The position numbers were made by a program, and so were the translations under genes. Positions 21,994 through 32,249 of a DNA stretch of 64,000 nt are shown here, piece after piece. The DNA is taken from assembly GCF_963855985.1 (NCBI RefSeq), contig NC_087090.1:18598501-18662500 (forward strand), in the 5' to 3' direction. The first letter of the stretch is position 1; each line of letters begins with the position of its first letter. A model generated the notes under the pieces. That model did not search any database, was not told where the DNA came from, and was given only the letters and a program-made list of their open reading frames with translations. This stretch comes from Ostrinia nubilalis. Its lineage: Eukaryota > Arthropoda > Insecta > Lepidoptera > Crambidae.

Positions 21994-23400
21994 TTTGCTA
22001 TAAATGTGGTACAGGAGATTCCGTCTACTACTCTTTAGAACAAAACCCTAAGGTAATCGATATTGTGGGTTACCTAAGGCGTTTTGATAAAATTATTTCC
22101 GTAGGAAAATCTTAGTTTGTACAGTTAGAGAATTAAATTTGAGAGTTAATCGGCGTAAAAATTAAAAAAAAGTAAAACAAATTGGTTAGTTAAGCACTTT
22201 TGTTTAAGCTATTGAGGTGGATTCATTTTAAAAGACCTTTCAACAATCACCAACTACATGATAGGTGTTTTCAAATAATCCTAGCACGAAAAATTCCCCC
22301 ACTCATCCCGTAAACAGTTTCATCGTACCAACGCCGTATCGCTGACCGCAAGGCCGTCCACACGAGAAGTATGTTGAACTCTTGACCTTCGGATTCTTCC
22401 ATGCGCGATCCGGCCAAGAAATTTTAGCCTTATTCATAAGCCGGCACATTCCCACCCGCCGGAGAATGCGGCAGTTTTGGTAATACCGCCCGTTTGTCAC
22501 CTTCGGACCTTTTGGGTACCTCGTGTTTGTATAAGTGGCCTGCGTTTTCTTATGAATGTGATTTATAGTCTGACGTGGGTTTACGTTTAGGTACTATTCT
22601 AGTAACAAAAAATAGATTTTGAAACCCTATAATTTAATTTATATTTATTTCAACCGGTAGATAGTGGTGGCTGAAATTGTTGCCGGGCTTCTTCTTAGCA
22701 CTTGCCAAATGTTGGTTTCGAAACTCTGGTTAAGGATAAGACCAACTCTTTTTTCTATTTGACGATTTGTATGTGCTATTTAAAAAACATTTTGACTTTG
22801 ACCTTATTTTATATACACCTGCGCTTACAATTCAATAAAAACGATTTCCGAGTTTGATTTATAGGTAAACAATTTTCTACTATTACAGGTGAAGCCTTGA
22901 CAAATTGAAGATTATTTATAATCGCTATAAATCATGTGCGCATTAAGTACTTTGCGTTTGCTTTACTCAAATGTAGTTGATTGCCATGTAGCAATGTTAT
23001 CGAGGTAGCGCACATTCCCGATTTCTGAGAGCAATCAAACCAGTAGCTCGTACCAATTGTTCTTGCCAAAAGAGTCGGGGATATCTGGAAAACACGCGGC
23101 TCTTTTGTTGGTCCGCGATCGTAACTCATCGCACCATAACATGTTGATTGGGGTATTTTTCAGCCAAAGGTTTGTTTGTTGATGCCAAACTTCTGGCAAA
23201 CACGCAATTTATCTATGGCATAATTAGGGGCGAACGGGCCCATGTGTTCCCGGGAGATTTATATCAGGTGTGCGGGGGATATCGGGGCATTACAGGAATG
23301 ACGAAATAATGTTTTGATAAAGGGCCCAGGACACGCACGCGACGGGCTTGAAATAAAGATAAAAGGTAAACGTTTTGTATTTGCCAAGGTGTAGTTTAAA
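21994..23400. other. Unique sequence with GC-rich patches
   Basis: 22300-22510 and 22980-23130 are richer in GC and complex in sequence, as conserved non-coding elements often are. No splice-bounded frame or known domain is visible. Confidence 0.35.
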
Positions 23401-23712
23401 GGGCTATGCTCGGTGTTTCTTTACGAGATCGAAACAGAAATGAGGAGATCCGTAAACGAACTAAAGTCGCTGACATAGCCCGACGGATTAGCAGGGTATA
23501 TAGTACGCAGAACTGACGGCCAATTCTGGAGTGGAGGAGTTCACGTACCGGAAAACGCAGCATGGGGCGTCCACCAACAAGGTGGTCCGACGACCTCATA
23601 AAGTCAGAACGCTAGATGCAGGCCGCTACCAACCGGGCGATATAGAAGTCATTGGGGGAGGCCTACGTTCAGCAGTGGACGTCCTATGGCTGAAATTAAT
23701 GATGAAGAAAGT
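23401..23712 (+). pseudogene. RTE-like LINE 3' end, 312 bp
   Basis: This covers the last ~90 codons: GGGCTATGCTCGG (GYAR), GAGATCCGTAAACG (EIRKR), TGACATAGCCCGACGG (DIARR), then a frame with VRRTDGQF, and the tail GGAGGCCTACGTTCAGCAGT with a short ATGAT run. Several frameshifts separate the blocks. The copy is 5'-truncated and non-functional. Confidence 0.8.
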
Positions 23713-23719
23713 GTAGTGA

Positions 23720-26555
23720 GAAAGTGCAATCAGAACTAATAATACCATCAAACCGTATTTGTTTAGTAGGTACCTTTTAAACCTATTCAACATAAATAGC
23801 ACTTGTATTTCAGTGTAGGTGCCCAACCTTTTAAGAAGCCTGAACTTGAACTATCTTGTCCCCTCGAGTCTTATCTAGCCTCGTCACGGACCGCGCGGCG
23901 TGAGTTAGCGGCCGCGATAAGGCTGATAAGCCCATACGTCACGCGTAAAGGTTTAATACGCTCGTAAAATTTGCATATCGCCCATAACCGAACCAACCTT
24001 TCATGTTTCTATGGGATGATAAAGCGGGACTGCAAGCTATTTGCAATATCAAGGGTCCTGCCATTAAAAATGGCTCTAGGTACCATAGAGCAGGTAGCTG
24101 AAAATAGGCACTATACCAACTTTACTACTACAATTTAATCCCAAGGCTGTTAATTACATAAAAACCTTTTTATCATTGAAAACACTGGCAGTAAATTGAT
24201 TCCTTGTAAAAACTGTTATAGTCCCACTACGCTGTTTTTCCGTATGTCACATTCTTGGAAACTCATACAACTAATTTTATTATGCTGTTTGTTTCAAGGA
24301 AATAAATTGTACAATACAATAAATTCTGAAAACATCCATTAGGATGAATATCAAGTCTCAGTAATAGTAAAGGAGCAAACTTTTTTTTGCGACAAAAAAG
24401 GTATATTGTGCGAAGGATGATTTTTTTCTAATTCACTGATTCTAACGTAACCCTCATATCAGGAGAACTTAATGAACGTAAAATTTGATTTTGAATTTGA
24501 AAACTCTTAAGAATTTTTCCCCTTATTAATAAAAAGTAAACAACACTGTTTTAAAGTGACGTTTAGTATGGAAATGTCACTTTAAAACAGTGTCCAAGTC
24601 AAAGTTTACCAATTATCCAGCCTTCAAAAACCTGTCCTTCAAACGCATACACCACAAGTCCAACCTTTACACCCCGAAACAATTACCCCAAAAGCAGAGG
24701 CAAACGGTTTCTTTAATTTTCTTTTTAATGAACCACGCGAAGGTATCGGCTATCAATTAATTCTTTGATTACCCGCCACCCCGCCCCTATCCTTTTACAA
24801 TGGACATTTTAATCGCTCCATTAAAACGAGCCCCCGCCCCGATTGTGATGCATTCGTAAGCGGACCCTTTCATTGGAATTGAGAAATTCAACATTGAATA
24901 TAAATGTCCACGGCAATATAGAAATTGGCAATGTTGCAAGCAAACACAACCGGAAATTGTTTAAGTAACCACAGATAACAAAGTAAGATAATGTGGAGGA
25001 TAGTGGGATAGTAGGTACAATATCTTTGAATCAATTGATAGGAATACTATACATTACTTAGAAATTGGCCGCAGGCTATTGGCAGAAACTGACTGTACCA
25101 CGAAGTAATTTAATACCTAGGTAGTATTTTATTAATAGTTTTTAAAATGCATGAAATAAAAAACTAAACTATACAATTAAGTAAATCTAATCGCTCAGAA
25201 ATACATTTATAAATTGCTTTTTTCTGTATTTTTTTCCAAAGCAATTAAGATTGCAAATAAAATGGTAAATGATTGTTTCAATCGTGCGTGTCCGGAGCCC
25301 GTTCAGCTGTATTCAATATTAGTGTGACCCATTTATTTGTCATGTTCAATGTTCATGTTACATTGCATTTAATATTGTAACTAAGCTGGTTATGGGTTTT
25401 TACATACATTTTTTGTTCATTTGATATTATGTTTTTAAAATTCAATTTAAAAGCTTGTCCAGCTCATAGAACAATTTCAAGTGTAATTAAGCTAATAAAA
25501 TCGACAATTAAGTTTACTTCAAGATCGTACAATTCAAATTATTATTTTATGTTTATATCATTAACTAAAAACATAAAAGAATTCGTACTTTCCCTTAACT
25601 GTTATACTTAAATATATTTTTTGGCAATTCATGCAATCTTACTCAATTTATCGCTCCAAAACTGGCAAATGAGGATAAATAAAATCAATAAGGTGGAAAT
25701 GCTGCTAATAACGTAATAACGGGGGCGTTATTCGGCATCGCACGCAACTAGCGGCGCTAATAGGCGACGCCAGGAAGTTATTGCGGAACCGGAAGCCGCT
25801 GCAGTTGGGCGCACGAATTACTATTGGGGCTGATTGGCGGAGGGTAGCTGTCATTTTCGACGTGGTGTTTGCTATTGGTAGGTATTTTCTTTCATTACTG
25901 ATTCTTATAAGGTTATTCTATTCTAAAGGCTTGGTAATAAATAAAATAATAGGTATCTATCCAACGACGAAAACCCTAATCAAGAAGAACAAATTCGCAC
26001 CCTTCCTGGAATAAGTACGCAAGTGAAAAATGCCAACTTTTCAGAAGCGTAAAAAAACTGTCCTAAAAATTTATTACCATTATTAAAAATATGTGTTATA
26101 CATCAAAAGATAGCTAAAAATGTCTGTGAGGGGCCTATGTATTTATATTTAAAATACACTTAATAGGTTTTGAGAAAATCTTAAAAAAGAGCGTTGCGTA
26201 CTTATTCCGCGAAACATATTTTAACACTTGTTGTTGTAATTATGAATATTGCATTGTTGACATGTAAAGGAATACATGCTGTTTGGTATTATTGCAGATA
26301 ACCACTTATTAGCGTTCAGATTTAGTCGCGCATTCAACGTGTAAGTGTAGTTTACGTAGTTTTTCCTCGAACTATTCGTATTGAAATAAATTCGTAAAAA
26401 GGATAACGTACTTTTACCTTGTGAAAAATTACATTACTTATGGTAGTATTTAAAATTATAGCTTTATTCAAAATCAAAAAGTTACAATATTTTTGCATAA
26501 CTATATTATAATTTTCGGAAATTGCATTTTTAGGGAGAGACGAGCTATCAAAAGG
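23720..26555. other. Mostly unique sequence; conserved-element-like block at ~24690-24960
   Basis: 24690-24960 has homeodomain-like words (ATCAATTAATTC, CATTTTAATCG, CATTAAAACG) in a moderately GC-rich setting, as seen in arthropod regulatory DNA. No open frame with coding character is present in the block. 25000-25700 is strongly AT-rich. 25700-25870 is a GC-rich patch with no assignment. Confidence 0.35.
24543..24593. repeat. 18-bp perfect hairpin, 15-base loop
   Basis: ACACTGTTTTAAAGTGAC at 24543-24560 pairs exactly with 24576-24593. The only mirrored part is the stem; the flanks are unrelated. It could be a very short MITE or a small-RNA precursor, and nothing in the sequence decides between them. 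Confidence 0.7.
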
Positions 26556-26560
26556 ACTAA

Positions 26561-26676
26561 TGCCCGTTTTCACCATCAATCCCTAATTTGTAAGTGACCT
26601 CTATGGTGATACATAACAGGAATTTTGTTTTTATAGGGATCACTTAAAAGTTTGGGATTAATGGTGAAAACGGGCA
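26561..26676. mobile_element. 116-bp MITE with TAA target duplication
   Basis: The ends TGCCCGTTTTCACCATCAAT and the reverse complement are flanked by TAA at 26558-26560 and 26677-26679. The inverted similarity covers most of each half, including GTGATC/GATCAC words. It is Harbinger-like by target size and has no coding capacity. Confidence 0.75.
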
Positions 26677-26760
26677 TAAAACTCATTTATTTTTGCAAGT
26701 AGGCTTTTATAAAGCACTTTTATAGTTTTACAATCCCCAGTATTAACCCAACCACTGCTT
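26677..26760 (-). repeat. Copy of a dispersed 3'-tail repeat
   Basis: On the minus strand, TTAATACTGGGGATTGTAAA leads to AAAGTGCTTTATAAAAGCC and GCAAAAATAAATGAGTTTTA. The same order occurs on the plus strand at 34231-34303. The shared segment probably is the 3' end of a retrotransposon with an AATAAA signal. The 74-codon minus-strand frame that ends in it is unassigned. Confidence 0.5.
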
Positions 26761-26959
26761 CAGGACATTTTTTTTTTACGGAAGCGGTAGATAGATATTT
26801 TGTAAAGTTACCATTTAAAACAGAAAATCCACAATCACCATTTGCAGATACCAAACCGAGGAATGAACTGCCGTTTGCAGTATTTGCGGACCAATACGAC
26901 CTAAAACCTTTAAGAGCAGACTCTAATACTTTAAAGACAATCAACGACCTGTAAGTAAC

Positions 26960-27055
26960 TCACCGAGGAGCGGGTGTCTATGGGCGGCGGGTAAACACTT
27001 ACCATCAGGTGATTCGTCGGCTCGTTTGCCTCCTTTCCCTTAAAAAACCCAGAAA
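26960..27055. repeat. Lepidopteran repeat fragment (CTTACCATCAGGTGAT)
   Basis: The words GGGCGGCGGGTAAACACTTA, CCATCAGGTGATTCGTC and CTCGTTTGCCTCC form a short block I recognise from many moth sequences as the terminal part of a dispersed retroelement. No coding part is attached. Confidence 0.45.
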
Positions 27056-27202
27056 CATAACCACTCACAGGTCCGTTCAATTAGAAAGGAAGTTACAGAA
27101 ATCACTAGACCTGAAAAAAGATTAACGAACACACAGATTTTTTTTATTAAAAGAGATACCTACCTGAAAAAGAAAAAGAAACAAGACTGACAGAATACTT
27201 AC

Positions 27203-27264
27203 CTCATCATGCGGTCGTCTGTAATAATACGGAGACAACTCGCGCACGATTATAATATTTGATG
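27203..27264 (-). CDS. Candidate internal exon, weak
   Basis: On the minus strand a good donor (GATGAG|GTAAGT) closes a short open frame reading VRELSPYYYRRPHDE. The upstream acceptor is uncertain: ACACAAAG before 27264, or the more pyrimidine-rich TCCGTATTATTACAG, which would leave a 16-nt exon. The tyrosine/arginine-rich peptide matches no family I can name. If real, it would belong to a minus-strand gene, the orientation of the other exon candidates at 55.5, 56.5 and 62 kb. A chance splice-like site is just as likely. Confidence 0.2.
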
Positions 27265-27591
27265 CTTTGTGTTAAGGTTCGATTTATATTTCACTGAATA
27301 ACGAACTGCTTGTAGGTTCCCAGCTGCAAGAAAACCCGAGAAATATTATAATGAGATGAAACGTGTTTGCTTCATAGATGACATTATGAAGATGATCTTC
27401 AGATTTATGTGACAAATAATGATTCGGATTACCGAAGTACCGATTTCTATAAAATAATAAAACAATATTTTTATATCAACGACCTTTTATCAGGAGTGGA
27501 CTGGTCAATTGAAGCTATAATGCTATAATTTAATGAAAACTTACAGAGCAGATAATAATACATCTGATGTGACCATCAACCAGGTTTATAC

Positions 27592-27836
27592 TTCAGAGAA
27601 TGTGCGAAGGAATTACACGACCTAATTCCACCAGCCCCCTTCCATCATCAGACGCTGGTTAACGTATCATTCCTACATTGTCGACATTCCACCAGCTTGC
27701 ACTAAGCGTTTCGATAAACTCTTTTATAATGCGAACAGGTCGCTGCCTGCTGCTGTCTCTCCTGAGCACTATACCGGACCTTATAGGCACTTACAGGTAG
27801 ATATCTATCATCTTATACTGCATCTCACTTAACATC
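27592..27836 (+). pseudogene. Jockey/R1-like LINE ORF2 C-terminal fragment
   Basis: One frame reads YFRECAKELHDLIPPAPFHH. After a +1 shift a second reads YIVDIPPACTKRFDKLF and SLPAAVSPEHY. The order (FR.EC..EL.DL.PP, then VDIP...RF..F, then SLP..V.PE.Y) is the C-terminal trailer after the reverse transcriptase in arthropod non-LTR elements of the Jockey/R1 type. It encodes no enzyme. The frameshift and the missing RT make it dead. It is a third LINE family in this window. Confidence 0.75.
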
Positions 27837-28283
27837 ACATGCAATTGCGGTCAAATACCTTTTGCTACCTAGTTCTACGTTGAGTTTATGAAGTCAATTG
27901 AAGACAACAAAATATAAGCTAGTGCATTGGGTATTGAATGGAATTTGAGCACAGATTTCAATACAATGTGAATAATAATATACCACAAATTGCAAAACCA
28001 ACCATGAAACGTAACATTTTATCTGATACATCTGATCAAACTTTTTGATCCCCTTGGCTGGAGCTTAGCGTTAAGTACAGTCATGGCTAAGATTGAAATG
28101 GAAATAGAATAGAAAGTATTTATTTGTTTAAAAAAAAAAACTTTGGCTGATAAAAACTAGTAAGGATGGAAAGATAAGTAACTCATTAGAAAAATATTGG
28201 ATTAAGATACGGCAGGATTTGATTCACATTGACAAAATACAGATATAGGTTGGTATACTATCTATAGATAGAGAGAAAAAATA

Positions 28284-28507
28284 CATCATCATCATTTCAG
28301 CCACAGGACGTCCACTGCTAAACATAGGCCCCCCCAATGACTTCCACATCGCGCGGTTGGAAGCACATAGTACGCAGAACTGACGGCCGATGGGACAGCA
28401 TGGTTATGGAGCGGACACCACGTACCAGAAAACGCAGCGTTAGGACATCCATCCACAAGGTGGTCCGACGACCTGATAAAGGTAGCGGGAAGGCGTTGGA
28501 TGCAGGC
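28284..28507. pseudogene. Chimeric RTE-like LINE end: antisense tail joined to sense segment
   Basis: 28284-28365 is the antisense 3' tail (ATCATCATCATTTCAGCC, then GGACGTCCACTGC). From about 28368 the orientation flips to sense: VRRTDGRWDSMVMERTPRTR, then HKVVRRPDKG and the DAGR block. The two parts are thus inverted relative to each other, as made by twin priming during retrotransposition. It is non-functional. Confidence 0.75.
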
Positions 28508-28934
28508 CGAGTAAAAATACAATATAATGAATTTAGGGATGCCTCTGTGAGTGCAATAAACTGCAGCCGTTCACTATCAACTAGAATCTAGATGAAGGAT
28601 TTGAAATGAAATTAATTGCTAAAAAACTCAAGTGCTCTCTAAAAACTATTTTTTTTACCACGTCTTGAGCTATGTGGTGCTTTGAGTAAACTGGATGAAG
28701 CAAATGAGAAGAAGTAATGTGAAGAATACCAACCTCACAGATGTTCGAACACTGTGAACAGGTTTTTCTATTGTGATCGCCTAGCTGTCTGGAGAGACGA
28801 ATAGGTGGAAATCTATTATTGCAAACCGCGTCGTGGAGAAAGTCGAAAACGTTTATAATAATTAATACTATAATTAATAAGAAAGCTGATACAGCTCCAC
28901 ATTTTGGATTATCAAGGCGAAACCATTGGCGAGA

Positions 28935-29990
28935 AAATACGTGCACAGATGTTTCAATTGTGCTAAATTGAATGCTACTGCCAAAGTACAAATAATGGTA
29001 GATTTACCAGAACAGCAAGTATCTCAATCTAGACAATTCATGAACAAGGGAGACGATTTTGAAGAACCCTTTTAAATTTTGATGTCCAAGGGAACAAAAC
29101 TATAGAAGCCTATAATATAGTGATATTTATTGTCTGCATGACTACAAAAGCTACCCACATTGAACTCGTTGGTGACATCACTTCCAAATCCTATAAGGTT
29201 CACACTCGATCAACCGGCGTGCAGCCATGGCGAACAATGCATTTAGGTCTGGTTGCCATCGCTGCACGCCAGCTGATCGCGCTGTGATCGCGTTGGTTTG
29301 GCCGAACCCTAAGTCTAATCGCCATCACTGCACGCCGGCTGATCGCTTGAGATTGCGTTGGTTTGGCTGAACCTATAAAGAAAGAAAGAACAGTTTTTAT
29401 TTGGTCCAAAACTTACAGGTGCTTTTATACGCTTTGTTGAAGAGTGGCCGGACCTGTGAAGCAACCAGGATAGGAACTTTGTCTGAGCCAGGAGTTTCAT
29501 AAGGCCTGGAAATAAATGCAATTTACTGGACAAATAACGTCAACACAAGGATAGTCACTACATTCCAGTGGCAAGTACAATCTGTGGAGGTCTGCGGAAG
29601 GTTGGCGTCCGGTCGATCAAGTACCACCTGAAAAGAATACAGTCAGTATTCGCTCATCGTACATACGAAAAGATGGCAACAGTTTTGTATCAGATTGTTG
29701 CATTTTTAAACGGCTGACCATTTGATTACAATAATCCTTAAAATACATATAAACTTGTGTCATTCTATAATTGGGGACACACCGATTGTTGCTTACTGCT
29801 CCAAAAGACGTATAGATACATACCTTGTCACGCTGGCAATACACGCATAAGCTGATAAATGAACTCATGCGGCTCTGGAAAGATGAAAATTTATCACGAT
29901 AACTACGATAACGATTCACTGAAGAGAGAGACAGAATTTAAAATGGATCTTGTACTCATAAAGACCGATAATTATTTTACCACGTGGTAA
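28935..29990 (+). pseudogene. BEL/Pao LTR-retrotransposon integrase region, disrupted
   Basis: In sense order I read HRCFNCAKLNATAKVQ and MVDLPEQQVSQSRQF (zinc-finger end and linker), NKGDDFEEPF then stop, AYNIVIFIVCMTTKATHIEL (core strand after the first catalytic Asp), then an insertion at about 29212-29397, TGAFIRFVEEWPDL, DRNFV (the region of the second Asp), GVRSIKYHLKR, and LSRWQYTRKLINELMRLWKD with LVLIKTDN at the C-terminus. This is the motif order of BEL/Pao Pol. An intact integrase would splice the element DNA into chromosomes. Stops, frameshifts and the insertion kill this copy. No LTR or protease/RT part was found alongside. Confidence 0.8.
29212..29397. repeat. Insertion with 66-bp tandem units inside the integrase remnant
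   Basis: Two direct units start at GCCATCGCTGCACGCC (29255) and GCCATCACTGCACGCC (29321), period 66 bp, each ending GCGTTGGTTTGGC. A third, inverted partial unit lies just before (CCGGCGTGCAGCCATGGCG, from about 29214). The GC-rich insert splits the BEL/Pao coding sequence and is related to the palindrome at 4669-4763. Confidence 0.7.
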
Positions 29991-29994
29991 GTAA

Positions 29995-30790
29995 TCATTG
30001 GGACGAATTTTTGATAAACACACAGTCTTACAGGCAGGGGTATTTAGTGCAAAAAGTAGTGGATTGGATACTTAAATGACTGAAACTAAGTTAATTTGTG
30101 CTTTGTTAATGACTTAATTACATCTAAATAAATGTATCAATATCGGTATAAAATACAACATCGCCAAAAGTTTCGCAAAATATTAGCAACTAGACTTGCA
30201 CAAAGATATCTACGTAGAAAATAACGTATCAATTGTTATATATTATAATGCGAATAAAAGCTTCGTAGAAGAATTAGGCATCTAGACTTGCACAAAATTA
30301 CCAGCATAATGTGCACAAAAGTTTCGTGGAAAAACTACGCAACTGAACTTGCACTACGATACCCACCAAATAATATCCTAAAATAAGTATGCAACAATAG
30401 ATACGCGAAAATGTTTTTTAAAGTCTTCGTGGAAGATGTATGTAAATATTAATATGCTATTATTCATACGGAACTTTATTAAAAAATTAAATGCAAATAT
30501 ATTTACTTCGTTTTTGCTATGGAAATTTAGATATTTTAATGTTGCAATATTTTACATATTTATACATAATTTCTTCATTTTTAAGAGAAAAATTATGAAA
30601 AAAATTGACAATATGTATTACGTCCTTCTTGATTTTTTAGTGCAATAAAAAAAATATCGCACAAGTGGACTTGCATACTTCTTCCAGGGGGGGTGCGAAT
30701 TAAGAAAAACTGTAACAAATCATTTAGATATGTTACCTACTATTACCAGTTAGTTTTAGTTTAAAGAATAAGTAGTGGAGTAGTTTTCTT
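29995..30790. other. AT-rich sequence with a faint diverged tandem pattern
   Basis: ACTAGACTTGCACAAAG-like words recur at about 30188, 30282 and 30336 (TAGACTTGCACAAA / GAACTTGCACTA), together with GCAAAAGTTTCG-like words. This hints at a decayed tandem repeat of about 50-100 bp. A 70-codon very AT-rich open frame at 30436 has no coding character. Confidence 0.4.
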
Positions 30791-30792
30791 TA

Positions 30793-31112
30793 TCCACAAC
30801 GAGGAAGCTCTTGGCCTGTATCTCACCTGATGGTAAGTGATGATCAGGCCGAAGGTTGAAGCGAGCTTCACCCGGAATCCTCAACCACGGAGGAACTGGC
30901 TATCTTACCTCTAACTGCCGGAACACAATAATGCTGTTAACATTGTTGTTATGGCGACAGACTTAAGTAAGATGGTGGTAGCTAGCCAGGCGGACTTAGA
31001 ACAAGCCCTACCACCAACCAAACAGAACAGAAAAATCTGCCCCCACTGGGAACCGAACCCGGGACCTCTGCGTCTGAAGCAGGTGGTCTTACCACTAGAC
31101 CACAGAGGCGGT
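30793..31112 (-). mobile_element. tRNA-headed SINE, second family
   Basis: On the minus strand the head reads GTGGTCTAGTGGTAAGAC (A-box) and GGTTCGGTTCCCAG (B-box), within GCCTCTGTGG..CAGAGG pairing. The body continues to GATCATCACTTACCATCAGG near its 3' end. Length is about 320 bp. The body differs from the SINE at 21058, so two SINE families are present. The anticodon-loop region (CTTCAGA) does not make it a functional tRNA. Confidence 0.7.
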
Positions 31113-31632
31113 GTAAGATAAAAACTGTTGTAAACTCAACTCAGTACGTCTGTAAACGTTAGTGAACGTATTATTCCATTTAATTTCTATAGCCTTTAGA
31201 AACTGGTATTAAAAGTAATTAAAATATAAAGAATCGCCACGTAACGATACCCGTTGGCAGCGGGTCCGAGTGGAAGAGGCTTAACAACGGCTCGCGCGTA
31301 ATTAACGAACTAATTTCATTAACGCGCTAGACTTCCGCCGGAAGTACTTAATAGCGCCGGAAGTATTTCACAAAAACTATACAATTTAGACACTTTAATT
31401 TCCATTTCGGTGATTTTAACAAAATAAGAATGAAGAGCACAATAAAGAGTTACGAAACCCTAAGTTACATGTAAGCATGGGTAACACTGTTGGTTATAGC
31501 AGTTGTAGTGATACGAGTAACAAATTAAATATATATTTTTAGAAGTTTACTAAGCCAATTTAAAAAATGTGGAAGCTGTTTACTTTAGTTTTCATTTGAC
31601 CTCAGATGAGCTGTGATTTATCTAAGAAACGG

Positions 31633-31779
31633 ATATGTCACCGTAAAATTGTGAATTCCGTCAGATTATAATCGGACGTAGTTAAATTACAATCTAACCT
31701 AACCTAACCCACTGTTAATTTACAATCTAACGCGTTATATTATAAATTGACAGAGTTCACAATTTCACGTTGACAGATA
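31633..31779. mobile_element. ~147-bp MITE-like inverted repeat with TTAGG words
   Basis: The left GTCACCGTAAAATTGTGAA and the inverse of the right end (GTCAACGTGAAATTGTGAA) extend about 38 bp with few mismatches. The centre holds two near-identical GTTAA.TTACAATCTAAC words and a CTAACCTAACCTAACC run at 31694-31709. No clear target duplication is visible. Confidence 0.5.
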
Positions 31780-32047
31780 CATTTTTTTAAAAACATGGCT
31801 TTATCTATGGAATTTCCATAGTAACTGATTAGCATAAAAGGCCTCACTCACGTCTATCAAATATGGTTCAGTAGAAATTAACATTCTGACCTAAATCCTA
31901 AAGTTTTGGTTAAGAGTACAGTCGCGTATAAAAGCCTAGTAGGTTTATCACAACTCTCACGTGTTTGGGATGTGATCAAGCACTCCAGCCCACATTTCCT
32001 GCACACGCCGGTAAAAGCACACACTAGTATGCGCTATCATGACAGAC

Positions 32048-32098
32048 TGACGTCACGCACGCGAGCAAAACGCCGCTATGACAGACACTCTGACGTCA
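32048..32098. promoter_or_regulatory. Two perfect CRE octamers in a 43-bp tandem duplication
   Basis: TGACGTCA occurs at 32048-32055 and 32091-32098, each followed by CGCAC and then GAGCAAAACGCCGC. The repeat unit is 43 bp and the copies differ by a few bases. TGACGTCA is the palindromic site for CREB/ATF-type bZIP factors. No promoter or transcript start is identifiable near it, so a regulatory role is only inferred. The duplication itself is plain. Confidence 0.45.
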
Positions 32099-32249
32099 CG
32101 CACACCGTGAGCAAAACGCCGCCATGGCTAATAATTCAGCCTGAACCGCTTAAGTGCCCTCCGGCCGGGTTTAAGCTTTATTTTAATACTTTCCACTATT
32201 TCCACACACTCACACGAAAGATTCGCAACTTAAAAGCAACGGGGTAGAG

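Noticed and set aside
28581..28991. 136-codon minus-strand open frame
   Set aside because: It overlaps the BEL/Pao remnant, which is readable only on the plus strand; no family similarity is seen.
29617..29919. 100-codon minus-strand open frame
   Set aside because: Reverse shadow of the C-terminal BEL/Pao integrase remnant.
31034..31112. tRNA gene on the minus strand
   Set aside because: It is fused to a SINE body; stem pairing is imperfect and there is no sign of a free 3' end.
31694..31709. Interstitial telomeric repeat
   Set aside because: Only three CCTAA units inside a MITE-like inverted repeat.
31906..32247. 113-codon plus-strand open frame
   Set aside because: It is kept open across the 43-bp CRE duplication; no domain, start context or splice signals.
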